12,234 nt of DNA from Minisyncoccota bacterium. Its GTDB lineage: Bacteria > Patescibacteriota > Minisyncoccia > Phycocordibacterales > GCA-2747955. The DNA lies in NCBI GenBank assembly GCA_023143935.1, contig JAGLGQ010000001.1, positions 1 to 12,234 of the forward strand, in the 5' to 3' direction. The notes beneath the pieces are model-generated. The model was not told the DNA's origin and did not search any database. It saw nothing but the letters and a program-made list of their open reading frames with translations. The position numbers and the translations under genes were made by a program. Positions 6,545 to 12,234 of the stretch are shown piece by piece; positions within the stretch are counted from its first letter, which is position 1; every line of letters starts with the position of its first letter.

Positions 6545-6922
6545 TTAAATTCTTAATTTATCTTTTACTTTATCTACTATATCTGCAATAGACCAATCAC
6601 TTTTTATTAAATAATCAGTAATGCCATGATCTAATACATCTATCACAGAATTCGTACCCGAAGAATTTGTTAATACTATTATGGGTGTTTCATCCATTCC
6701 CTCTATTTTTTGCATCTCATCAACCATAGTTAAACCATCCATATCTGGCATTAATAAATCAAGTAATATAATATCTGGTTTTTCACTTACGGCTAATTCT
6801 AATCCTTCTCGTCCATTTTTTGCTTCTACAACCTTAAATTTCTCTCTGGTAAATTTATCAACCAAAGCCATTCTTAACGAATTCTCGTCTTCAACTATTA
6901 AAACTTTTTTTATATCTGCCAT
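6545..6922 (-). CDS. Single-domain CheY-like response regulator (downstream of the kinase)
   Basis: The 125 residues form one receiver domain and nothing else. The acidic pocket E11/D12, phosphoacceptor D55 in LLDLLMPDMDG, the switch T85 in VLTN and the conserved K107 in LIKSD are all present, so phosphorylation should work. There is no DNA-binding or enzymatic output domain. It must act by binding a partner, or serve as a phosphorelay intermediate as CheY or Spo0F do. It follows the histidine kinase gene on the same strand with a 34-nt gap, which makes that kinase the likely phosphodonor. A separate promoter overlapping the end of the kinase gene suggests it can also be made on its own. Its target is not evident in this window. 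Confidence 0.93.
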   Translation of the reverse strand: MADIKKVLIVEDENSLRMALVDKFTREKFKVVEAKNGREGLELAVSEKPDIILLDLLMPDMDGLTMVDEMQKIEGMDETPIIVLTNSSGTNSVIDVLDHGITDYLIKSDWSIADIVDKVKDKLRI

Positions 6923-6932
6923 AATTAATATT

Positions 6933-6960
6933 ATTTTATCTTAATAAATTTTAAAATCAA
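6933..6960 (-). promoter_or_regulatory. Predicted promoter of the downstream response regulator, overlapping the kinase stop codon
   Basis: On the minus strand TTGATT (6960-6955), a 16-nt spacer and TAAAAT (6938-6933) precede the ATG at 6922 by 10 nt. The -35 contains the TGA stop of the kinase (6959-6957). No Shine-Dalgarno sequence is visible. Any leader would be about 3 nt. Confidence 0.45.
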
Positions 6961-9494
6961 GAAAGTTCTCTTGACCCTTTTTTGCTTTTCATTCCAGTTT
7001 TGGGAATTGTACAATAAAAAGTTGTTCCCCCCGCAATCATTTCTCCGTCTTTATTTTTAATCTCAGTGGTTGGAGATTCAAACCAAATTTTTCCTCCTGA
7101 TTGTTCAATGATTGATTTTGTAATATATAAACCAAGTCCAGTTCCTGCCGTGTCTGTATTTCTCACATTATCTGCACGGTACAATTTACTAAAAATTCTT
7201 TCGTGAAATTTTTTGGGAATTCCTAATCCATTATCTGCAACAGAAATAATTATATCTTTATTTTTTTCTTTGATTTCTATTTTAATTTGTCCACCTTCTT
7301 GGGTATATTTAACTGCGTTGGACACTAAATTTTGAAAAGCTACTCTTATAATTTTATCATCTACATTTAAAATAGATAGATTTTTCTGAAAATCAATTTT
7401 AACTTTTATTTTTTTCTGATTTATAGCTAATTTTAATTCATCCAAAACATCTTTCATTACTTTTCTTATATCTGTAGGTGTAGGATTTATAACCAGAGTA
7501 CCCAGTTCAATTCTAGAAACATTCAAAAGTGCACCTACAAGCTCTGTCATTCTATGACTACTTTTATCAATTTCCATTAAATAACTATTTTGTTTTTCAT
7601 TTAATTCACCAATTTCTTTATCCATAAGCATCTCAGAAAACCAATTAATAGACGAAAGCGGTGTACGAAGTTGATGAGAAGCTAGGGATACAAATTCGGA
7701 TTTTGCTTTATCAACTTCCATTTCCCTAGTAACATCTCTAAACGCAATAACAGCTCCAACATGTTTATTATTTAATATAATTGGGGAGGCGGAAATTAAA
7801 GCAGGAAAAGATGTTTTATCTGTACGAAAAAGATGAAGAATTTTATTTTCAGGAACTTCAACAAAAATTTTATCAAAAGAAAGAGTCTTTTTATCTTTTT
7901 CAAATATCTTTTCTTTTTCTTGGACAACTAATACATTTTCCCATGATTTACCAAGCGGGGAACTGCGTCTAAAATCTAATAAAACTAAAGCTTTTTGATT
8001 AACTACATTAACAATACCTTTTTCATCTAAAACCACAAGTCCCTCCCCGATACTACTAAAAATAGCTTCACTTTTTGCTTTTTCTTCTTCTATTTTACTT
8101 TTTGATTTTTTTACATCTACTAAAACATCTAGAACGGCGTCTTGAGCTTCTCTAAGAGAAATTGTTTTTTCGGTTACTTTTTTTTCAAGTTCTATTTTAG
8201 ATTTTTCTAATAATTCTAACTTTTCCGATCTTAATGCTAAAAGTTTTGCTGTTACTCTATCAAAAGCTCTAGATAAAATTCCTATTTCATCTTCCTTATC
8301 CGTTCCAACTTTATGAGAAAAATCCCCTTGTTCTATCAACATAACACCCTCTCGTAATTTTTTAATAGGTCTTGCTATTATTCTAGATAAAAAATAAATT
8401 AAAAATCCTGCAAAAATAATTGCTAAAAAAATGAAAAAAATAAATGTTTTTTTTAATTGAACTCCTTTAGATAAAACTACCGATTCAGGAATTCCCTTTA
8501 AACTTACCCAAAAAGTTTCTGGAAATTGAGGATTTAAAACTATGGTATGATATGCTAAAACAAATTCTTGATCTTTTAAATAAATGGTTCCAAATTTTTT
8601 TGAAAAAATCTCTTGAACTGTTTCTTCAGAAAAATCTGATTTTATATTAATTCCTGTATTCAAATTTTCTACCCCTCCCCACATTTTTTGCCTTTCGGGA
8701 TGTAACATATAAAACCCATCTTTATCTATTAAAAATTCTTTAATTAAATTATATTGAACTCCTAAATCATAATGTTCTTTTGTGGTAGTAGAAGAAAAAG
8801 ATTTTAAAATAGCGTGTGAAAATAAATTTAAAATAACAGCACCCTTAAAAACTCCGTTTCTATCATAAACAGGAGAAGCATATTTAATTATTGCCGTGTA
8901 AGGAATTTCTATTTTGGGGGGAATATCTTCTTTATTTAAATTTAAATTAGAAACATAAAATTCACCCTGTTTTAATTTTTTTACTTCTTGAAAATAATCT
9001 CTATTTGATTTGATTTGTAAATTTTCTTCCGAAATTTGTTGAATTTCTCCATTTTTAGAAACAACCTTAACTACTTCTTTGCCTTTCTCGTTTAAAAAAC
9101 GAATTTGATAAATTTCTCCTTCGTTTACTGATATAACTTTTTTAAAAACATCTGCTAATTTTACGACGGATGTTTCCGTGTTGGATTCAACGGAAATATC
9201 ATCATTAGTCACTAAATTTAAAATAATATTATTGTTTGCTAAAAAAATTACTTCTTTTTTAAAATTTTCTAAATTAAAAGCTATTTCTCTTGCTCTAAAA
9301 TCTGAATCATGTAACATTCTATCTAAAGATAGTTCTAATAAGATATCACTAGCATTTTTTAAATTTATAAGCCCAGCTATTATTAAAGGTAAAAAAATAG
9401 CTCCTAAAAAAAAGAAAAACAATTTTTTTTCAATAGTTCCAAACAAAAAAACCCTCAAGGTTTTTTTATTATTTTTTTTATCAATATCTTTCAT
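6957..9494 (-). CDS. Membrane sensor histidine kinase (Cache-HAMP-PAS-HisKA-HATPase)
   Basis: The 845 residues begin with a basic N-terminus and TM1 (about 25-44). An extracytoplasmic region of about 300 residues resembles a double Cache sensor (YFQEVKKLKQGEFYVS, SPVYDRNGVFKGAVILN, IDKDGFYMLHP). TM2 is at about 350-371. HAMP follows (RPIKKLREGVMLIEQGDFSHKV is part of it), then a coiled coil (about 420-470) and a PAS domain (about 476-590). The HisKA dimerisation helix carries the phosphoacceptor H607 in ASHQLRTPL. The ATPase domain shows N box NLVSNAVKYT (about 720), DNGLGIP, and GTGLGLYI starting at G784. All catalytic motifs are intact. Cache domains bind small molecules outside the cell; the ligand here is unknown. 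Receiver genes lie 18 nt upstream and 34 nt downstream, probably its partners. It is the only gene here ending in TGA, backed up by TAA two codons later. Confidence 0.95.
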   Translation of the reverse strand: MKDIDKKNNKKTLRVFLFGTIEKKLFFFFLGAIFLPLIIAGLINLKNASDILLELSLDRMLHDSDFRAREIAFNLENFKKEVIFLANNNIILNLVTNDDISVESNTETSVVKLADVFKKVISVNEGEIYQIRFLNEKGKEVVKVVSKNGEIQQISEENLQIKSNRDYFQEVKKLKQGEFYVSNLNLNKEDIPPKIEIPYTAIIKYASPVYDRNGVFKGAVILNLFSHAILKSFSSTTTKEHYDLGVQYNLIKEFLIDKDGFYMLHPERQKMWGGVENLNTGINIKSDFSEETVQEIFSKKFGTIYLKDQEFVLAYHTIVLNPQFPETFWVSLKGIPESVVLSKGVQLKKTFIFFIFLAIIFAGFLIYFLSRIIARPIKKLREGVMLIEQGDFSHKVGTDKEDEIGILSRAFDRVTAKLLALRSEKLELLEKSKIELEKKVTEKTISLREAQDAVLDVLVDVKKSKSKIEEEKAKSEAIFSSIGEGLVVLDEKGIVNVVNQKALVLLDFRRSSPLGKSWENVLVVQEKEKIFEKDKKTLSFDKIFVEVPENKILHLFRTDKTSFPALISASPIILNNKHVGAVIAFRDVTREMEVDKAKSEFVSLASHQLRTPLSSINWFSEMLMDKEIGELNEKQNSYLMEIDKSSHRMTELVGALLNVSRIELGTLVINPTPTDIRKVMKDVLDELKLAINQKKIKVKIDFQKNLSILNVDDKIIRVAFQNLVSNAVKYTQEGGQIKIEIKEKNKDIIISVADNGLGIPKKFHERIFSKLYRADNVRNTDTAGTGLGLYITKSIIEQSGGKIWFESPTTEIKNKDGEMIAGGTTFYCTIPKTGMKSKKGSRELS

Positions 9495-9501
9495 AATTAA
9501 A

Positions 9502-9507
9502 ATAATA
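9502..9507 (-). promoter_or_regulatory. Possible -10 element before the histidine kinase gene
   Basis: On the minus strand TATTAT (9507-9502) lies 7 nt before the ATG at 9494, inside the 18-nt gap after the upstream regulator gene. There is no clear -35. Co-transcription with the upstream regulator is equally possible. Confidence 0.3.
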
Positions 9508-9512
9508 TGATT

Positions 9513-9887
9513 TTATATATCTTCAAAAAATTCTTTTATATTTTTTACTAATTTTTTCATTTTTATATCAGTTTTCAAAAAATATGAAGTTTTATCAGAA
9601 TCAACAAAAGATTCTATGTTTTCAACACCAGAAATATTAGTTAAAATAAATATCCTTGTGTCTTTATGTTCTTCGGTTTTTCTCAATTTATTCAAAACCT
9701 CCCTCCCACTAAGTTTTGGTAGCATTAAATCAAGAATTATAAGTTGAGGTTTTTCGGACATGGCTAATTCAAAACCTCTCTCACCGTTATTAGCTGTTAT
9801 AATATTAAATCCTTCTTTTTCTAAAACTTCCTGCATTAACTTTAGAATTGGAGCTTCATCTTCTACAATTAAGATTTTTTTATTCAT
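9513..9887 (-). CDS. Single-domain CheY-like response regulator (upstream of the kinase)
   Basis: The 124 residues form one receiver domain. The acidic pocket E9/D10, phosphoacceptor D53 in ILDLMLPKLSG, switch T83 in ILTN and K105 in FLKTD are all present. The beta-4/alpha-4 region (NISGVENIESFVDSDKTS) differs clearly from that of the second regulator, so the two probably contact different partners (inference). No output domain is attached. The gene precedes the histidine kinase by 18 nt on the same strand and is probably co-transcribed with it. The first codons (MNKKILIVEDE) match the family N-terminus, which fixes the start at 9887. Confidence 0.93.
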   Translation of the reverse strand: MNKKILIVEDEAPILKLMQEVLEKEGFNIITANNGERGFELAMSEKPQLIILDLMLPKLSGREVLNKLRKTEEHKDTRIFILTNISGVENIESFVDSDKTSYFLKTDIKMKKLVKNIKEFFEDI

Positions 9888-9893
9888 ATATAT

Positions 9894-9902
9894 ATATTAA
9901 CA
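9894..9902 (-). promoter_or_regulatory. Extended -10 promoter element of the upstream response regulator
   Basis: On the minus strand TGT plus TAATAT (9902-9894) is followed by ATATAT and the ATG at 9887. The spacing is 6 nt and no Shine-Dalgarno sequence is present. The local AT repeat makes the exact hexamer uncertain. Confidence 0.4.
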
Positions 9903-9960
9903 TATCTATTTAGCAAAAACTAACTACTTAAAAATGGGAAAAAATTGTACTTTTGTCGGA

Positions 9961-10611
9961 TTAGCTTTTGTTTTTTATATCTTTAATAATTTTTTCCAAC
10001 CAACAAATTTCTTCTTCCATTTTTTTTATAAAATCATCTGGGATAATATTTGAACTTTTCAAAAAATTTAACTTATAAATTAAATTTTCTAAACGAATTT
10101 TTATTATATTAATATTTTCTCTTCTATCTATTTCTCCGTGTATACTTTTTACCAAATTATCAATCTCAATTGCTGAAATCTTTGTTTTTAACTTATCCAC
10201 TTCTTTCCTTACCCTAGAAACATATTTAATATTTTTTCCCAAATTTTCCATACCTGCTAATCGTTCAGATAAAAATTCACATTTTATTTTAGCTTTATAC
10301 CACTCCCCTAGTTTAATTTCTTCTCCAATTTCTTTTAATATAATTTTTGGAGTCTTTTTTTCATCATTTTTTTTAATTTTATTATTAAACTTCAATATTT
10401 TTTCACTGATTGTTAATCCATTATATTCTTTATCAAATATTTCTTCACATAAAGACAATGTTAAAAGGGGAAATAATATTCTTAAAATATCAAAATCTAA
10501 AAAACCATTGTTTTCAAACCCTAACCAACCTTTTATTTTTTGTTCATCTCGTAAAAGGCTTAGGTCAACCACATTTTCTTCCGAAGGTTTTGTTTCATGA
10601 GATGTTATCAT
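9961..10611 (-). CDS. Unrecognised mostly helical protein upstream of the two-component cluster
   Basis: I do not recognise a family in this 216-residue protein. It appears cytoplasmic: there is no signal peptide and no full membrane helix. A short hydrophobic stretch around residues 42-58 (DFDILRILFPLLTLSLCEE) looks like a buried or amphipathic helix. Residues from about 75 to the end are rich in Lys, Glu, Ile and Leu with heptad-like spacing, which suggests a helical bundle or coiled coil. Cysteines are few and no catalytic motif is visible. It lies 73 nt upstream of a receiver-kinase-receiver set on the same strand and could be a partner of that set, but this rests on position only. Codon use and AT content match the neighbours. 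The start is supported by a strong promoter 6 nt upstream. Confidence 0.8.
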   Translation of the reverse strand: MITSHETKPSEENVVDLSLLRDEQKIKGWLGFENNGFLDFDILRILFPLLTLSLCEEIFDKEYNGLTISEKILKFNNKIKKNDEKKTPKIILKEIGEEIKLGEWYKAKIKCEFLSERLAGMENLGKNIKYVSRVRKEVDKLKTKISAIEIDNLVKSIHGEIDRRENINIIKIRLENLIYKLNFLKSSNIIPDDFIKKMEEEICWLEKIIKDIKNKS

Positions 10612-10617
10612 ATTATT

Positions 10618-10647
10618 AGTATAACCTATTTATTATGTTTTTGTCAA
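10618..10647 (-). promoter_or_regulatory. Strong predicted promoter of the unrecognised gene, leaderless type
   Basis: On the minus strand a perfect TTGACA (10647-10642), an 18-nt spacer and TATACT (10623-10618) are followed by 6 nt and the ATG at 10611. This is the clearest two-element promoter in the window. The expected transcription start coincides with the A of the ATG. Confidence 0.7.
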
Positions 10648-10651
10648 TAAC

Positions 10652-10682
10652 AAAAAACAAGAATTTAATTAAAAATTCTTGT
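10652..10682 (-). terminator. Rho-independent terminator of the SIMPL gene
   Basis: Perfect 10-bp inverted repeat: 10657-10666 (ACAAGAATTT) pairs with 10673-10682 (AAATTCTTGT) across a 6-nt loop. On the minus strand it ends in a run of six T (10657-10652). It lies 24 nt past the SIMPL stop codon. The -35 of the next gene starts 4 nt further on. Confidence 0.75.
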
Positions 10683-10705
10683 CTAATCAAAATATTATTT
10701 TAAAA

Positions 10706-11455
10706 TTAATTTTCAATTTTAAATGTAATAGATACGCTTTTTGTAATTTTTTCTTCTCCCGGATTTATTTCGGGTTCTTCTATGCCTCCATCCATAGAAA
10801 AAGATTCTGTATATCCCTTACTTCTCACATAATAGTTTTGACTTTCTCCAGATTCTGAAAATCCTACAATTTTACTTAAATTAACTCCTAATTCTGACGC
10901 TAATTTTTTTGCCTTACTTTTTGCATCTAAAATAGCTTCTGAACGCAATTTTTCTTTTATGTCATCTAACTTGTCAATAAACATATTTGGTCCATTTAAA
11001 TCGTCTACGGACTGTTCTATAACTTTTGCTAAAACTCCTGAAACTTGTTCTAAATCCCTAATTACGATGGTAACATTTTGTTTTACTCTATATCCAGTAA
11101 AATTTCTTTTTCCATTATTCCAACTATACTCGGGTTGTAAAGAATAATTAGTAGTTTTAATATCTTTTTCTTCTATTTTTAACTCTTTCAATATATTTAC
11201 CACTTCTTTAGTTTTTTTATTTACATAATTAGCAGCTTCTTTTTGATCTATACTTTTTTTAGTAACATAAAAAGATATCCTTGATGTATCTGGTACAACC
11301 TGCCTTTCCGCTTTTCCAGAAACTGTTATGGTATTGTTATTTTGTTCGGAAACATCTAAATCCATTTGTACTTTATATGAAGTTTTTAATATACCGAAGG
11401 CTAACACTAAAACTAATAACCCTAATAATAAATTTGTAATTATTTTATTGTTCAT
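10706..11455 (-). CDS. SIMPL domain (DUF541) membrane-anchored protein
   Basis: The 249 residues begin with a single N-terminal hydrophobic segment (about 5-24), a signal anchor or uncleaved signal, followed by a DUF541/SIMPL domain (about 40-245). Family hallmarks are TITVSGKAERQVVPDTSRISF at the start, SLQPEYSW and GYRVKQNVTIVIRD in the middle, AILDAKSKAKKLASELGV, and a closing beta strand SVSITFKIEN. Family members such as YggE/BP26 are exported proteins linked in some bacteria to stress tolerance and forming ring- or channel-like oligomers. The biochemical role remains unclear. The predicted location is outside the cytoplasmic membrane, tethered by the N-terminus. It ends at a clear terminator, so it is probably a one-gene transcript. 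Its promoter is uncertain because the upstream DNA repeats TAAAAT-like units. Confidence 0.92.
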   Translation of the reverse strand: MNNKIITNLLLGLLVLVLAFGILKTSYKVQMDLDVSEQNNNTITVSGKAERQVVPDTSRISFYVTKKSIDQKEAANYVNKKTKEVVNILKELKIEEKDIKTTNYSLQPEYSWNNGKRNFTGYRVKQNVTIVIRDLEQVSGVLAKVIEQSVDDLNGPNMFIDKLDDIKEKLRSEAILDAKSKAKKLASELGVNLSKIVGFSESGESQNYYVRSKGYTESFSMDGGIEEPEINPGEEKITKSVSITFKIEN

Positions 11456-11477
11456 ATATTTTAATATTTTAATATTT
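11456..11477. repeat. Short AT tandem repeat upstream of the SIMPL gene, containing possible -10 elements
   Basis: Two full copies of ATATTTTA (11456-11463, 11464-11471) and a partial third. On the minus strand each copy gives TAAAAT. The one at 11471-11466 is 10 nt before the ATG and could be a -10. A perfect TATAAT on the minus strand at 11511-11506 is an alternative giving a leader of about 45 nt. Confidence 0.45.
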
Positions 11478-11596
11478 ATAATTATTAAATAGACTAAAAT
11501 TAAAAATTATATAAATTAGTCTCTTTTTGTTTTCCTCAAACTTTCATTTTAAATTATAGCTTGTTGAAAAAATAATACAAACTAATTAGATTTATC

Positions 11597-11624
11597 TTGC
11601 CAAAGTTTTAATATTTGCTATCAT
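11597..11624 (+). promoter_or_regulatory. Predicted promoter of khpA
   Basis: TTGCCA (11597-11602), a 16-nt spacer and an extended -10 TGC-TATCAT (11616-11624). The expected transcription start is near 11631, just before the leader hairpin. The ATG at 11689 is about 58 nt away, unlike the other genes in the window. Confidence 0.55.
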
Positions 11625-11632
11625 AAATTGTA

Positions 11633-11657
11633 GGAGCTTTTGTTCCACAGAAGCTCC
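11633..11657 (+). promoter_or_regulatory. 11-bp hairpin at the 5' end of the khpA leader
   Basis: GGAGCTTTTGT (11633-11643) pairs with ACAGAAGCTCC (11647-11657) across a TCC loop, with one T-G wobble. It sits at the predicted 5' end of the mRNA. No T run follows, so it is not a terminator. It could protect the 5' end or be a site of translational or autogenous control by the RNA-binding product (inference). Confidence 0.55.
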
Positions 11658-11688
11658 GGTTATTACTAGGTTATTAATTTAGAAAAAC

Positions 11689-11958
11689 ATGAAAGAAAAA
11701 GACGCTGAATTTTTAGAGTTAGTTATTAAGGCTCTTGTTGGCAACCCTGAAACTGTTCAAATAGAACGTACAGTTGACGAGATGGGTGTTCTTCTTACGC
11801 TGTCTGTTCACAAAGACGATATGTCTCAAGTGATTGGAAAAAGTGGAAGAACTGCAAGTGCCATAAGAACACTTCTTAGGGTAGTTGGTATGAAAAATAA
11901 CTCTAGAGTAAACCTAAAAATCAACGAACCGGAAGGTGGAATAAAGGATAATGCGTAA
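11689..11958 (+). CDS. khpA: KhpA, KH-domain RNA-binding protein
   Basis: The 89 residues form a single type II KH domain. Visible signs are the N-terminal helix with VIKALVGNPETVQIERT, the beta strands VLLTLSVHKDDM, and the nucleic-acid-binding GxxG loop in QVIGKSGRTASAIRTLL. Length and motif are typical of KhpA (YlqC). In Gram-positive bacteria KhpA pairs with KhpB (EloR/Jag), binds many RNAs and affects cell elongation. Whether KhpB exists here cannot be seen. In many bacteria khpA lies between rpsP and rimM/trmD. Here it stands alone with its own promoter and a bidirectional terminator. There is no clear Shine-Dalgarno sequence, and the leader is unusually long for this window. Confidence 0.93.
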   Translation: MKEKDAEFLELVIKALVGNPETVQIERTVDEMGVLLTLSVHKDDMSQVIGKSGRTASAIRTLLRVVGMKNNSRVNLKINEPEGGIKDNA

Positions 11959-11976
11959 TAACAAAAACTTTGATAG

Positions 11977-12009
11977 AAAAAACCTGCTTCGCAGGTTTTT
12001 TTGTTTTTT
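11977..12009. terminator. Bidirectional rho-independent terminator between khpA and pilM
   Basis: AAAAAACCTGC (11977-11987) pairs with GCAGGTTTTTT (11991-12001) across a TTC loop. T-rich tracts follow on the plus strand to 12009, and the A run gives a T run on the minus strand. It starts 18 nt after the khpA stop and lies just past the pilM stop on the other strand, so it serves both convergent genes. Confidence 0.88.
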
Positions 12010-12030
12010 AAATATTAAATATTAAATATT
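12010..12030. repeat. Three perfect tandem copies of AAATATT at the end of pilM
   Basis: Copies at 12010-12016, 12017-12023 and 12024-12030. The last overlaps the pilM stop codon. This is probably slippage in AT-rich DNA with no evident function. Confidence 0.6.
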
Positions 12031-12234
12031 ATTTTAATCCTCTTAATGCTACTCCCACAGCTACGGAAAATTCGGGCCCAGCTTCTTTTAATGCTGCATC
12101 TAAAAATGCAGGATTAGAAACTTTTGAAAAAGGATCTGCATTAGAAACATTAGCAGATAGTTTTTTAGATACAAAGAATAAAATATCTTTAAATAAAGAA
12201 CCTCCACCGGTGAATACAACATCTGTTATATCTC
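12029..12234 (-). CDS. pilM: PilM, type IV pilus assembly actin-like ATPase (C-terminal fragment; start outside window)
   Basis: Only the last 67 full codons are visible. The fragment reads DITDVVFTGGGSLFKDI, where the Gly-rich turn matches the phosphate-2/adenosine region of FtsA/PilM-type actin-fold ATPases. It then has the ADPFSKV segment and ends with FSVAVGVALRGLK, the characteristic PilM C-terminus. PilM binds the cytoplasmic tail of PilN on the inner face of the membrane, linking the PilB/PilC motor to the PilN-PilO alignment complex. Other pil genes are expected to the right, outside the window. The gene converges on khpA and shares its terminator. Confidence 0.9.
   Translation of the reverse strand, partial: DITDVVFTGGGSLFKDILFFVSKKLSANVSNADPFSKVSNPAFLDAALKEAGPEFSVAVGVALRGLK

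Larger units (their letters stand above)
11478..11688. other. Divergent intergenic region between the SIMPL gene and khpA
   Basis: The SIMPL-proximal part is AT-rich and holds a TATAAT on the minus strand (11511-11506) inside a weak inverted repeat (AGACTAA at 11491-11497, TTAGTCT at 11516-11522). The khpA-proximal part holds the khpA promoter (11597-11624) and leader hairpin (11633-11657). No small ORF or RNA gene was recognised between about 11523 and 11596. Confidence 0.5.

Noticed and set aside
6681..6944. Plus-strand open frames within the two-component genes (6681-6944, 7781-7972, 9178-9510) and at 10410-10619 and 10959-11147
   Set aside because: All lie antisense to well-supported minus-strand genes and show no family signature. 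They are shadows of the real frames.
6951..6959. TGA at the kinase end as a recoded glycine codon (Gracilibacteria/Absconditabacteria-type code)
   Set aside because: Reading through adds only two residues before TAA. No in-frame TGA occurs inside any gene of the window, whereas a recoded genome should have many. The standard code fits.
12010..12030. AAATATT triplicate as a CRISPR-like or regulatory repeat
   Set aside because: The units are 7 bp, contiguous, and in AT-only DNA with no spacers. Replication slippage explains them.

Overview
The window is very AT-rich DNA from a bacterium. It has short intergenic gaps and almost every stop codon is TAA. The gene set points to a Candidate Phyla Radiation (Patescibacteria) genome: a multi-cysteine T4SS-pilin-like membrane protein, a lamin-tail/PKD surface protein, single-domain response regulators, KhpA and PilM. 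This is an inference from family content and composition, not from a marker gene. The standard code fits, because no in-frame TGA occurs in any of the genes. No rRNA, tRNA, CRISPR array, insertion sequence or phage gene was seen.

Layout from left to right. (1) 1-1565, minus strand: a secreted, C-terminally anchored LTD-PKD-LTD protein whose 3' end lies outside the window. (2) 1566-1828: a divergent intergenic region with an 81-nt, nearly fully paired hairpin next to a GC-rich block, a possible structured RNA. (3) 1829-3187, plus strand: a pilin-like membrane protein with three related cysteine-pair modules. (4) 3184-11455: a run of minus-strand genes, listed here by increasing coordinate. They are a ribulose-phosphate 3-epimerase homologue with altered metal ligands, YifB/ComM-type AAA+ ATPase, a VanY-like M15 peptidase, a CheY-like regulator, an 845-residue Cache-HAMP-PAS histidine kinase, a second CheY-like regulator, an unrecognised helical protein and a SIMPL/DUF541 protein. 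(5) 11689-11958, plus strand: khpA with a hairpin leader. (6) 12029-12234, minus strand: the C-terminal end of pilM, separated from khpA by a bidirectional terminator.

How the genes relate. Two single-domain receivers flank one membrane sensor kinase, and no DNA-binding output domain is present, so the module probably signals through protein-protein contacts. PilM (type IV pilus) and YifB/ComM (linked to recombination during transformation in other bacteria) hint at DNA uptake, but the sequence does not prove it. The SIMPL, VanY-like, LTD and pilin-like proteins are all membrane or surface proteins.

The main new observation is upstream of the start codons. Nine or ten of the eleven starts have a -10-like hexamer only 6-10 nt before the ATG, often with an extended TGN or a recognisable -35, and none has a Shine-Dalgarno sequence. 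This predicts largely leaderless transcription. khpA is the exception, with a leader of roughly 60 nt carrying an 11-bp hairpin.
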